Of a stretch of 64,000 nucleotides of DNA, positions 51,628 through 60,880 are shown piece after piece. Origin of the DNA: Pontibacter ummariensis (lineage in GTDB: Bacteria > Bacteroidota > Bacteroidia > Cytophagales > Hymenobacteraceae); NCBI RefSeq assembly GCF_900188175.1, contig NZ_FZOQ01000001.1, positions 310,001 to 374,000 of the forward strand, written 5' to 3'. The position numbers were made by a program, and so were the translations under genes. The notes under the pieces were generated by a model. It was given only the letters and a program-made list of their open reading frames with translations. It did no database searches and had not been told where the DNA came from. Each line of letters begins with the position of its first letter. Positions within the stretch are counted from its first letter, which is position 1.

Positions 51628-53478
51628 TCAGTTATTGTTGCCCCTTTCCTCCTGTGTCAGTCGTTTATGCACAAGCTTAAGCAGCGCATTAACATCGCAG
51701 TCCTCGAACAGGAATTCGTCATAGCCATGCGTGATCATTTCCTCCTTCAGGTCTTGCGGGTCTTCAGCCAGGATAATCGTCGGCTTGCCTTCGTGGTGAC
51801 GCAGCTTGGGAGCAAACTCTTTGACATAGGCTCCCTCCGAGGCAGACACCACGACTACTTCTGCAGCGGCATGGGTTAACCTGTCTGCGGCAGTAGCGGC
51901 AGACTCATACTGCTGCACCTCTGTTTCGAAACCGGCACAGCTGAAAAACTCCTGTGCAAAGGTGGTCTGTACCTGGCGTTGGGTTGCATCGCCAATAATG
52001 GCCACTACCGCGCGTGGGCGACGCTGGCGCTTCCGCAGATGTAACTCTGTGGCCATGCGCATTACCTCGGTTGGGTAAGCAGCACGGGTGGTATTAAAGG
52101 AAGAGCTCTGAATCAGTTCTTCCGGGTCAAAGTCCAGCTGCTCGTTAGGGTTCGGGTACTTGTTGGTGCCTACCAGCACATCCTTGCCGGTAGCTACGTT
52201 CTTGAACTTCCTGCGGCTCACCTCTGTAATTGAGCTTAGGATAAAGCCACTCGCATAGGCCTTTTCAAATCCACCTTTCGCTTCCACTTCTTTAAACAGG
52301 GCCCATGCCTTCTGCGCCAGCTCGTTTGTCAGCGATTCCAGGTAATAGGAACCGGCAGCCGGGTCAATGGCTTTGTCAAGGTAGGCTTCTTCTTTCAGAA
52401 TAACGGATACATTGCGGGCGATGCGTTCTGAGAATTCATCAGATGGCCGGAAGGTGTTATCAAAAGGGGCAACAGAGAGCGAGTCGCAACCGGCAATAGC
52501 TGCTGCCATGGCCTCTGTGGTAGCCCGCAGCATGTTCACGTAAGGGTCCAGCGTAGTTTCATACCAACTGGACGTCGTGCTGTGGATGCGCAACCACGCG
52601 GCTAGCTCTGGCTCTGCCTGATACGCCTCTACAATAGTAGCCCAGAGGAGGCGGATGGCCCGCAGCTTAACGATTTCGAAGAAGTAATTGGTGCCGGAGG
52701 CCATGTAAAACTGCATGTTGCGCAGCACAGACTCCAACTGCTCCCCAGCTGTAGTCAACCTGTCTGCATAAGCCACAGCTGCGCTCAGTGTATAAGCTAC
52801 TTCCTGTACAACAGAAGCCCCAATACTGCTGAAGTTGGTGCCGCATACTGTAATGCCGCAAAACGCGGAGCTGTCCTTCGTGAGGTCCAGGAGGCTTGCA
52901 ACAGCCTTGTTCTCTTCCTTGGTAAGGGCACCTTTGCCCGTCATGGGATCGTAGTTCAGGAAGCCTTTCAGGTTACGGTGTGATGCCTGTTGGGCTTTTA
53001 GCTTGTCGTACAACTGCTTTAGGAAAATGTCCGGCTTTTCCTGTAGCGTATAACTGGTCGGGTAGTTTTTTAGGTTTACCTCGCGGACAAGATAGCTGAG
53101 GTCAAAAAGATCGACATCCTCTATCACGAAATGAATTCCATCTGCCCCTCTTTTTAGGGCGTCAGTGGCTTTCTCGACGGCATCGTGCCCTTTACCAACT
53201 GCCTTAATGCGCTGTACATTCAGCCAACTGTTATTACCTGTTTTCCGGCCTCTTAAAAAAGGAAAGTTGCCCGGCTGTTGCTGTGTGAAGGGAAGGTTGG
53301 TAATGTCCTGCCTTATGTAATAAGGCTTTACGTCAATGCCTTCGTAGGTATGCCACGTCAGTTGTTCGAGCGGAGTATCGCGCAGGTCTTTGCGTGCTTT
53401 CTGCTCCCATTCAGAGCCGGAGGCAGGGCTGAATTCTGCAAACAGGCGCTGTTGGTTTTGCTGCTCGTCTGTCATCAT
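51628..53478 (-). CDS. mutA: Methylmalonyl-CoA mutase, small subunit
   Basis: The 616-residue protein is a mutase-like subunit that keeps the barrel (WLNVQRIKAVGKGHDAVEKA, FYMASGTNYFFEIVKLRAIRLLWA) and a B12-like C-terminal domain without the DxHxxG motif; the matching segment reads AIIGDATQRQV. In the heterodimer it is the inactive partner of MutB. It precedes mutB in one operon. The start codon may be the ATG at 53478 or 53475. Confidence 0.94.
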   Translation of the reverse strand: MMTDEQQNQQRLFAEFSPASGSEWEQKARKDLRDTPLEQLTWHTYEGIDVKPYYIRQDITNLPFTQQQPGNFPFLRGRKTGNNSWLNVQRIKAVGKGHDAVEKATDALKRGADGIHFVIEDVDLFDLSYLVREVNLKNYPTSYTLQEKPDIFLKQLYDKLKAQQASHRNLKGFLNYDPMTGKGALTKEENKAVASLLDLTKDSSAFCGITVCGTNFSSIGASVVQEVAYTLSAAVAYADRLTTAGEQLESVLRNMQFYMASGTNYFFEIVKLRAIRLLWATIVEAYQAEPELAAWLRIHSTTSSWYETTLDPYVNMLRATTEAMAAAIAGCDSLSVAPFDNTFRPSDEFSERIARNVSVILKEEAYLDKAIDPAAGSYYLESLTNELAQKAWALFKEVEAKGGFEKAYASGFILSSITEVSRRKFKNVATGKDVLVGTNKYPNPNEQLDFDPEELIQSSSFNTTRAAYPTEVMRMATELHLRKRQRRPRAVVAIIGDATQRQVQTTFAQEFFSCAGFETEVQQYESAATAADRLTHAAAEVVVVSASEGAYVKEFAPKLRHHEGKPTIILAEDPQDLKEEMITHGYDEFLFEDCDVNALLKLVHKRLTQEERGNNN

Positions 53479-53565
53479 GCGTTTGTTCTGGTTTCATGTA
53501 AAGATAGAGTTTTTAAAGCTTACGATGTAAGCATGGGCAAGGGAGACATCTGCTAAGCTTAATAT

Positions 53566-53946
53566 TTAGTCAATACGGTCCATGTATGCCTGGTACACCC
53601 AATACCCAACCATCAGCCAAATAATAACGATAAACGCAGCCATCACATAGTTTGGCTTACGCTTACGTAATTGTTCTCTGGCTTTTTGGCGGTAAAGGCG
53701 TAAGACTGGCTCCGGAATAAGTTTGAGCGACAGCCAGATGCCCAGGGGGAGCAGCACCAGGTCATCGAGATAGCCCAGCAACGGAATAAAGTCCGGGATC
53801 AGATCGATGGGGCTGAAGGCATAGGCGACCGTTATCACTATGACCACCTTGGCTGCAAAAGGTACACGGGGATCCTTAGAGGCAAGGTACAGCGCATAGA
53901 TGTCCTCTTTTAGTTTTCGAGCCGTCTCTTTCCATTTCCGAAGCAT
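53566..53946 (-). CDS. YkvA-like DUF1232 membrane protein
   Basis: The 126-residue protein has the DUF1232 core AYAFSPIDLIPDFIPLLGYLDDLVLLPLG, a hydrophobic hairpin, and a second membrane segment near the C-terminus (YVMAAFIVIIWLMVGYWVY). The function of the family is unknown. It stands upstream of mutA on the same strand, 87 bases away, and may share its transcript. Confidence 0.88.
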   Translation of the reverse strand: MLRKWKETARKLKEDIYALYLASKDPRVPFAAKVVIVITVAYAFSPIDLIPDFIPLLGYLDDLVLLPLGIWLSLKLIPEPVLRLYRQKAREQLRKRKPNYVMAAFIVIIWLMVGYWVYQAYMDRID

Positions 53947-54104
53947 AGTTTCTTCTACGGAAGAAGGGGAGGGGAAGTAGGGGAGGGACAGGAGCCTTTA
54001 AACAGGGCATGTATCTTCATTGTGCAGGAAAATGCCGGCTTGGTGGAAGTAAGGGTGCTCCTTTAATTGGTGACATAACTTATGCTATCTGAGCAACGGA
54101 CCTA

Positions 54105-54133
54105 AAAAAGGCGCTGTTAAACAGCGCCTTTTT
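54105..54133 (-). terminator. Terminator of the GH3-beta-lactamase gene
   Basis: A perfect 14-bp stem (AAAAAGGCGCTGTT with AACAGCGCCTTTTT) around one base, 21 bases after the gene's stop, with T runs on both strands. Confidence 0.88.
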
Positions 54134-54154
54134 GTGAATCGTGGTTAAGTTCTC

Positions 54155-57100
54155 TTAAAGCGGCCCATTCTCTTTTGCTTTCTCCATGGCCTCATACACT
54201 ACCTGCAGCACGTTCGTACGGGTGTTAAGCTTGCTGAGCTTGTTATTCTCACGCGTAGGATTCACTCGGTTTGAGAGAAAAACATAAACCAAGTTATTCG
54301 TCGGGTCGACCCAAGTGTAGGTACCGGTAAAGCCGGAGTGGCCAAAGCTTTCGGCAGGAGCGCTTGGCGCGGAATTACTGTTCTGAGCGCCCGGCTTAGA
54401 CGGCCGGTCGAAGCCGATGGCGCGGTAGTTGCCCTGGTCACAGTGCTGGCACTTACTGAACTGATGCACGGTATTACCCGCGATATAAAGCTGATTGGCG
54501 TAGGTGCCATCATTCAGGTACATTTGCATGAGCTTCGCCAGGTCATTTGCATTGCCAAACAAACCAGCATGCCCGCTTATACCGCCCAGCATGGCCGCGC
54601 CTTCGTCATGAACGGTGCCATGTAGCAGTTGCTTGCGGAAATGAGGTTCATGCTCCGTGGGCACAACGCGGGAAAGCGGGTAACGCTTGTAAGGGTTAAA
54701 GGTAAGGGTGGTGGCCCCGATCGGCCTGTAGATTTTCTCCTGCAGATAGCTTTCGAAGTCCTGGCCAGTGATGTTGCGCACAACAAGCGGGGCCAGGATG
54801 AAGGACAAGTCGCTGTACACGTAGCTTGGCTTTTCGTTTAGTGGAGACTCGGCAATCTGCTTGTAAATTTTGCAGGCATACTTGCGGTGGATGTAGAGGT
54901 TGTCCGCCACTTTGATAGGGAAGCGGGCGGAAGAGTCGGCCTTGAAGGTACGCCACTTAAACTTCCCATTCTTGCGGACCGTCTCTTTCCAAAAAGGGAT
55001 CCAGGCTTTCAGGCGAGCCTGGTGGGTGAGGATATCCCGGTAGTTCAGGTGCTCTTTGTTGGTGCCTTCCATCATGGGCAGGTACTCGCCCAGGGTTTTG
55101 TCTACATCAAAACGGCCTTCGCCTGCCAGCTTCATAAAGGCAGCCAGCGAGGTACTGATCTTGGTAACTGAGGCCAGGTCGTAGAGGTCAGTGTTCTGTA
55201 CCGGCACTTGCGCATCGTAGGTATGGTTGCCGAAAGACTTATAGTAGATTACCTTGCCGTCTTTGGCTACTAGTACCTGTGCCCCTGGCGTGGCCTTTTC
55301 CGCAATCGCCTGCGCTATGAGCGAGTCAATGCCCCTCAAATCCTGCGTTTTAAGCCCTACTGCCTCTGGTACCGAGTAGGCCAGGCGCAAACCGCCATGT
55401 GTGACTAAGCCATCGCCTATCTTGAACGCATTGCTCACCGTAACCGGTAGCTTCCCTTTCGCACTAAGGCCGCCAAAGATTATCTGGGAGGCTACGTCCT
55501 GCGTCAGGTCTGTTTCCTGGTAAGCAGCAATAACGGCATCTGCTTTATCAATGCCTTGGAACTCAGCCAGGCTGTATACATTGCCAAACACACTTACAAT
55601 AGTAGGCTTGGAGCGGATAAGGTCCTTGATAAAGAGGTTCATCTCCGGCGTTATGCCAAAGGAGGCGCTGCCAGCCTTCAGCTGCAGCTTGTGTACGCCA
55701 GCAATCACCAGGTTGTAGCCCTGCAGTTGCTCTTTTAGTTGAAACAGCTCGGCAATGGAAGCATTGGCAGGCAGGTAAAAGTTATCGACTTGGGTATAGC
55801 GGGCCAGGTCCTGCTGAAAGGCTGTTTCCTCCTTTGTGCCGATTGCCAGGGCCGCTACCCGTAATGTGTCTAATGTGCGGATGGGCAGTATTTGGTCTTT
55901 ATTGCGTAGCAGGGTTAGTGAGGCTTCCACCAACTGGCGATTAAGGTAGGCGGCATGCGGGTTATTCAGGTCCTCTACCAGGTGTTCCGTCTCAATGGGC
56001 TGCCATTGGTCCAGGCCCACCCATTGTTTGGCAGCCAGTACCTTACGGGCCCGGGCATCTATCTCCTCCTGGGTGATCTCCCCATTTTGTATTGCTTTCT
56101 TTACCTCCTCGATGGTGGTCTTCACATCCATCGTGTTCAGCAGGATATCATTCCCGGCCAGCAGCGCTTTCACGTCCACAATGCCCGGCGGGTAAAACTT
56201 AGCCACTCCCTGCATGTTCAGTGCGTCCGTAAACACCAGCCCTTTGAAGCCAAGCTCCTTTTTGAGCAGGTCTTCCACGATAGGCTTGGATAAGGTAGAG
56301 GCAAGATTCGGCGTATTATCCAGCACAGGGATATTCATGTGGGCCACCATCACACTTCCCAGCCCCCTGTCCATTAGCTCTCTGAAGGGGTAGAGTTCTG
56401 TAGAGTCGAGGCGAATGCGGGAGAAGTCGATTAGCGGCAAGCCCAGGTGCGAGTCAACGTTCGTATCGCCGTGGCCGGGGAAGTGTTTGGCGCTCGCCAG
56501 CACATGCTGGTCCTGCATACCCCGCATGTAAGCCAGTGATTTGCGGCTTACGTTGTACTTGTTTTCTCCAAAGGAGCGGAAGCCAATAACGGGGTTGTTC
56601 GCGTTGTTGTTAATGTCTACGGTAGGGGCAAAGTTTACGTGTACCCCCAGGCGCTTGCACTGGCGGGCTATCTCGGCGCCCATCTCGTAAATCAGCGCTT
56701 CATTTTCGATGCCACCTATCGCCATTTGATAAGGAAAGCGCACGGTGCTGTCCAGGCGCATGGCCAGGCCCCACTCTCCGTCGATGGATACCAGCAGGGG
56801 TACTTTGCTCTCCCGTTGATAGCGGTTGGTCATCTTTGCCTGCCGTACAGGGCCTCCCTGGAAAAAGATCAAACCACCCACTTTGTAGGTCCGGATCAGG
56901 TGACTGATCGAGTCGATGTGCGCCTGGTCCTTGTTGGAGTAGACGGGAATCATGATCAGCTGCGCAATCCGCTCCTCCGGTGTTAGCGTGCTGAATACCG
57001 AATCTACCCATTGCTGGTTCGCATTCAGGAAGGGTGGATCTGTAGCAGGATGAAAGGCTTCTGCAGGCTTAGTTGTTGGCTGGTGCCGTTTGGCTTTACC

Positions 57101-57178
57101 ACCCTGTGCCTGCAGGTTGCTGATACTAAATGACATCAGAAGGCTGAACGCGAGGAAGAAGAGGCAATATCTTTTCAA
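54155..57178 (-). CDS. Fusion of NagZ-type GH3 hydrolase and serine beta-lactamase-fold hydrolase
   Basis: With a TTG start at 57178 (MKRYCLFFLAFSLLMSF) the protein has 1007 residues and a signal peptide ending near NLQAQ; the upstream frame to 57283 has no signal-like start. The GH3 N-terminal domain (about 55-360) has the NagZ signature KHFPGHGDTNVDSH near 232 and a nucleophile motif VFTDALNMQGV; a GH3 C-terminal-like domain follows. The last 370 residues are a beta-lactamase/PBP4* domain with SxxK in LASVTKIS near 665 and the Tyr motif VYSDLSF. It could release N-acetylglucosamine from muropeptides and hydrolyse an ester or peptide. The gene opens the murein-recycling region and diverges from it. 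Confidence 0.87.
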   Translation of the reverse strand: MKRYCLFFLAFSLLMSFSISNLQAQGGKAKRHQPTTKPAEAFHPATDPPFLNANQQWVDSVFSTLTPEERIAQLIMIPVYSNKDQAHIDSISHLIRTYKVGGLIFFQGGPVRQAKMTNRYQRESKVPLLVSIDGEWGLAMRLDSTVRFPYQMAIGGIENEALIYEMGAEIARQCKRLGVHVNFAPTVDINNNANNPVIGFRSFGENKYNVSRKSLAYMRGMQDQHVLASAKHFPGHGDTNVDSHLGLPLIDFSRIRLDSTELYPFRELMDRGLGSVMVAHMNIPVLDNTPNLASTLSKPIVEDLLKKELGFKGLVFTDALNMQGVAKFYPPGIVDVKALLAGNDILLNTMDVKTTIEEVKKAIQNGEITQEEIDARARKVLAAKQWVGLDQWQPIETEHLVEDLNNPHAAYLNRQLVEASLTLLRNKDQILPIRTLDTLRVAALAIGTKEETAFQQDLARYTQVDNFYLPANASIAELFQLKEQLQGYNLVIAGVHKLQLKAGSASFGITPEMNLFIKDLIRSKPTIVSVFGNVYSLAEFQGIDKADAVIAAYQETDLTQDVASQIIFGGLSAKGKLPVTVSNAFKIGDGLVTHGGLRLAYSVPEAVGLKTQDLRGIDSLIAQAIAEKATPGAQVLVAKDGKVIYYKSFGNHTYDAQVPVQNTDLYDLASVTKISTSLAAFMKLAGEGRFDVDKTLGEYLPMMEGTNKEHLNYRDILTHQARLKAWIPFWKETVRKNGKFKWRTFKADSSARFPIKVADNLYIHRKYACKIYKQIAESPLNEKPSYVYSDLSFILAPLVVRNITGQDFESYLQEKIYRPIGATTLTFNPYKRYPLSRVVPTEHEPHFRKQLLHGTVHDEGAAMLGGISGHAGLFGNANDLAKLMQMYLNDGTYANQLYIAGNTVHQFSKCQHCDQGNYRAIGFDRPSKPGAQNSNSAPSAPAESFGHSGFTGTYTWVDPTNNLVYVFLSNRVNPTRENNKLSKLNTRTNVLQVVYEAMEKAKENGPL

Positions 57179-57443
57179 AACAGTCAAGGGTTTGGAAGTA
57201 GCAGATAAAGGGTAAGTTAAAAGAAACAGAATATATATCTTTTTATATGCAGGATATTTTTGAATACATGCAAATAAATGCAATATTGTTAAGGCAACCA
57301 GAACTACAATAAAAGTAACACTTTATTTTGTGTCTCGCGCTGTTCAGCAACTGCTTTTCAGTGAAGGGGACACGCCTGGTGATCCTCCTGTGGTCTCTGT
57401 AGTACAGGGACTTACCGTGTCTTTTAGTCGAAACGTTATTTTC

Positions 57444-58394
57444 ATGAAACGCCTCACTGCTTCTTTTCTTTTACTGACTGGCCTGCTGGCAGCCTCCTGC
57501 TCTTCTAACCCCTATGCCTCTACCAACAGGGTGTATAAGAAGCAGGTAAAAGCCTATGCCCGTTCTTTAAAAACACTGCCAGCAAATGGAAAGGGAGAAG
57601 AGACAGCACAGCCGGGAGATTATTGGGTAGGCACCACCAACTTTAACATGCGGAAACCGAACTTTGTGATCATTCACCACACGGCGCAGCATTCTACGGG
57701 GCAGACCTTAAAGACCTTTACGGAACGCAGAACCCAGGTAAGCGCCCATTACGTGATTGGGCGGGATGGGAAGGTTTACCACATGCTAAGCGATTACCTG
57801 CGGGCCTGGCACGGGGGCGCAGGTAAGTGGGGAAACAACACCGACTTAAACTCCTCTTCCATCGGCATAGAGCTGGACAACAACGGAAACGAGCCTTTCT
57901 CTGAGGCACAGATAGCAAGCTTGCTGAAGGTCCTGGCCAAGTTAAAAAAGGACCATGGCATCCCAACGGCTAACTTTATCGGGCATGCGGACATTGCGCC
58001 CGAGCGTAAAGTAGACCCGAACCCTACCTTCCCCTGGAAAAAGCTGGCGGAGAATGGCTTTGGCCTGTGGTATGATGAAGAGGCGTTGCTGGATAGCGCT
58101 GTGGCTTCCAATACAGCTTTTACCCCTGACAGCACGGTATCTACGGCAAATCTTACTATATTAGACAGTACGCTTGTTTCCGGTGTCGTTTCTCCGGATA
58201 GCCTTTTCGTTCCTGTTCCTGTGCCTGATCCCATTAAGCCGCAGGAAGCCTTGCGCATTATCGGGTACGACACGCGAAACATGGGGGCAGCTATCCGGGC
58301 GTTTAAGCTGCATTTTGTACAGAGCGACACCAGCACCACCTTAACGGCGCGAGACAAGAAAATCCTGTTTAACCTGTATAAGAAATACCTGTAA
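57444..58394 (+). CDS. Lipoprotein N-acetylmuramoyl-L-alanine amidase (Amidase_2, AmiD-like)
   Basis: From the ATG at 57444 the protein has 316 residues with a lipoprotein signal (LLTGLLAASC). The AmpD/PGRP-type domain shows zinc ligands His in VIIHHTAQHST and His/Asp in GHADIAPERKVDPNP, and SSIGIELDNNGNEPF. The C-terminal region (about 215-316) contains a peptidoglycan-binding-like repeat with IGYDTRNMGAAIRAFKLHF. It trims muropeptides at the outer membrane. The gene starts a plus-strand series with dacB and the epimerase. Confidence 0.9.
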   Translation: MKRLTASFLLLTGLLAASCSSNPYASTNRVYKKQVKAYARSLKTLPANGKGEETAQPGDYWVGTTNFNMRKPNFVIIHHTAQHSTGQTLKTFTERRTQVSAHYVIGRDGKVYHMLSDYLRAWHGGAGKWGNNTDLNSSSIGIELDNNGNEPFSEAQIASLLKVLAKLKKDHGIPTANFIGHADIAPERKVDPNPTFPWKKLAENGFGLWYDEEALLDSAVASNTAFTPDSTVSTANLTILDSTLVSGVVSPDSLFVPVPVPDPIKPQEALRIIGYDTRNMGAAIRAFKLHFVQSDTSTTLTARDKKILFNLYKKYL

Positions 58395-58405
58395 CCTTGC
58401 TGAAG

Positions 58406-59788
58406 ATGCGATTAGATGCGCTTGGCAGTAGCCTGATCCGAAAGAGTAACTTCTCATGCTTGCTGCTAAGCCTGGGCCTCTTACTGGTCCTGGGCTGCAG
58501 TACACAGCGCCAGGGTTTGGTTGCCACCTCTGCTACCAAGCCCACTCCATTTGGCCCTGCCGACATCGAGCGTAGTGTACAGGCATCGGAAACCTTGCCG
58601 CAGCGATTTGTCGGCTTTGCCCTGTATGACCCTGAACTGGGGAAAATGGTCGTGGCGCATAATGCCGATAAGTATTTTGTGCCGGCCTCCAATACCAAAC
58701 TCTTCACGTTTTATGCCTGCCTCAAAATGCTGGGCGACTCTATCCCGGCTTTGAAGTATGCTGTGCAGGGTGACTCGCTGCTGTTCTGGGGGACTGGCGA
58801 CCCTACTTTTACCCACATGGACCTGAAGAACTCTTTGGCCTATGATTTCCTGAAGAACAGGCCGGAGAAGCTTTATTATATCGAGGCCCCTTTTGCCAGT
58901 ACTCCTTTTGCTAAGAACTGGGGCTGGGACGATTATAACTACTATTATCAGCCAGAGCGGAGCGTCTTTCCGGTACACGGCAACATCATCAAGTTTACGC
59001 GCCGGCAGGAAGCGCCTTTTAAAACCACGCCTGCTTATTTTAAGCCATTGGTAAAAACAGATACAACGGCCTCCGACCAAAAGCAGGCTTTTGTGCGGGA
59101 GTGGCGATCGAACAAGCTTGCTTTCTACCCCAAATACGCCAAAGGAGGCTTTGCCGTGGAGGTGCCTTTTATTACCTCTCCTGAAAACACAGTTGCCCTG
59201 TTGGCCGATACCCTGAAGCGGCCTGTGCAGCTGCTAAAAAGAGCGGTGCCAAAAGAGGCGGCTGTTTTCTATGGCCTGCCAGCTGACACCGTTTACAAGC
59301 GCATGTTGCAGGTGAGCGACAACCTGCTAGCCGAGCAGCTGATGGCTTTGTGTTCCGGCACGATCTCCGATACCCTGTCGGTGGAGGAGGGGATACGCTA
59401 CGCCACAGCGCATTATTTAGCAGACCTGCCGGATAAGCCCGTGTGGGTGGACGGTTCAGGCCTGTCTACCATGAACATGTTTACGCCGCGCAGCATCATA
59501 GCCCTGTTGCAGAAATTGTTGCAGGAACGGCCGGCAGAAGAGTTATTTCCATTAATGGCTGCTGGCGGCCGGCCGGGTACCTTCCGGAGCATTTACAAGG
59601 CCGAGGTGCCCTACGTATTCGGTAAGTCGGGCACCCTTTCGCACGTGCATAACCAGAGTGGTTACCTGATCACCAAAAGTGGTAAACTCTTGCTCTTTAG
59701 TTTCATGAACAATAACTACGGTGCTTCGACCTCGGACATTCGCAACGAGATGGTGCGCATCATGACGGAGGTGCATGAAAAGTACTAA
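58406..59788 (+). CDS. dacB: D-alanyl-D-alanine carboxypeptidase/endopeptidase (PBP4, DacB family)
   Basis: From the ATG at 58406 the protein has 460 residues with a lipoprotein-like signal (LGLLLVLGC). The S13 motifs are SxxK in ASNTKLFTFY (about residue 96), SxN in VSDNLLAEQ and KSG in GKSGTL. It removes terminal D-Ala from stem peptides or cuts cross-links. It starts 11 bases after the amidase stop, so co-transcription is nearly sure. Confidence 0.92.
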   Translation: MRLDALGSSLIRKSNFSCLLLSLGLLLVLGCSTQRQGLVATSATKPTPFGPADIERSVQASETLPQRFVGFALYDPELGKMVVAHNADKYFVPASNTKLFTFYACLKMLGDSIPALKYAVQGDSLLFWGTGDPTFTHMDLKNSLAYDFLKNRPEKLYYIEAPFASTPFAKNWGWDDYNYYYQPERSVFPVHGNIIKFTRRQEAPFKTTPAYFKPLVKTDTTASDQKQAFVREWRSNKLAFYPKYAKGGFAVEVPFITSPENTVALLADTLKRPVQLLKRAVPKEAAVFYGLPADTVYKRMLQVSDNLLAEQLMALCSGTISDTLSVEEGIRYATAHYLADLPDKPVWVDGSGLSTMNMFTPRSIIALLQKLLQERPAEELFPLMAAGGRPGTFRSIYKAEVPYVFGKSGTLSHVHNQSGYLITKSGKLLLFSFMNNNYGASTSDIRNEMVRIMTEVHEKY

Positions 59789-59863
59789 GCAAATGACGCG
59801 TTCTTCCAACAAGTGGAGGACAACAATGAACTAAGATCTAAACGATAGCTAACCAACTAAACT

Positions 59864-60880
59864 ATGTTAAAACTGACCATCCGCTCCTTTAACCTACCCT
59901 TGCGGCATACCTTCACCATCTCCTACGACTCGCGCGATGTGCAGGAGACCCTGATTGTGGAATTGCAACATGGGGAGCACAAAGGCTACGGCGAAGCGAC
60001 CAGCAATCCATACTATGGCTTTACCATCGAGAACATGACCAATGCCCTGGAAAGTATCCGGGAACAGATCGAGGGAGCCGAGCTGAACAGCCCGGAGGCG
60101 TTCTGGGGGCAGATGCAACCCTTGCTAGCCGATAATCCTTTCGCCCTTTGTGCCCTGGACATGGCTGCCAACGACCTGTACGGCAAAATGAAGGGACAGC
60201 CCCTGTACCGGATGTGGGGTTTGGAGACCGACCGGATGCCGTTAACAGACTATACCATCGGCATCGATACGGTGGAGAACATGGTGAAAAAGCTGAAAGA
60301 GTGCCCATGGCCTATCTACAAGATCAAGCTGGGCACGCCAGATGATGTGCGTATCGTGCAGGAGCTGCGGCGCCATACAGATGCGGTATTCCGTGTGGAT
60401 GCCAACTGTGCCTGGGGTGTAGAGCAGACCATTGAGAACGCACGGCAGCTAAAGCCCCTGGGAGTGGAGTTTATTGAGCAACCCATGCGGGCTACAGACA
60501 TGGACGGCATGAAGCAAGTTTATGAGAGAGCTGTGCTGCCGTTGATCGCGGATGAAAGCTGCATTACAGAAGGAGACGTGGCGAAGTGCCACGGACATTT
60601 CCACGGGGTAAATATCAAGCTGGTGAAGTGCGGTGGCCTGACACCTGCCCGCCGTATGATTGCCGAGGCCAAAAAGTTAGGCATGAAAGTGATGGTAGGC
60701 TGCATGACGGAGTCTACTGTCGGTATCTCAGCTATCGCGCAACTGCTGCCGCTACTGGATTATGTCGACATGGACGGCGCGCTGCTGCTCAGCAAGGACA
60801 TCGCGACAGGTGTGACCATAGACTATGGCAGAGTTAGCTACAGCACCCTGAACGGAACCGGAACCGAACTGATTGCCTGA
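59864..60880 (+). CDS. L-Ala-D/L-Glu epimerase (dipeptide epimerase, enolase superfamily)
   Basis: The 338-residue enzyme has the enolase-superfamily residues: KIKLG (acid/base Lys pair), VDANCAW, VEFIEQPM, ADESC, and NIKLVKCGG. It turns L-Ala-D-Glu, a murein peptide, into L-Ala-L-Glu, which ordinary peptidases can use. It starts 75 bases after dacB and ends with the start of the next gene (TGATG overlap), which shows that the PLP enzyme belongs to the same pathway. Confidence 0.9.
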   Translation: MLKLTIRSFNLPLRHTFTISYDSRDVQETLIVELQHGEHKGYGEATSNPYYGFTIENMTNALESIREQIEGAELNSPEAFWGQMQPLLADNPFALCALDMAANDLYGKMKGQPLYRMWGLETDRMPLTDYTIGIDTVENMVKKLKECPWPIYKIKLGTPDDVRIVQELRRHTDAVFRVDANCAWGVEQTIENARQLKPLGVEFIEQPMRATDMDGMKQVYERAVLPLIADESCITEGDVAKCHGHFHGVNIKLVKCGGLTPARRMIAEAKKLGMKVMVGCMTESTVGISAIAQLLPLLDYVDMDGALLLSKDIATGVTIDYGRVSYSTLNGTGTELIA

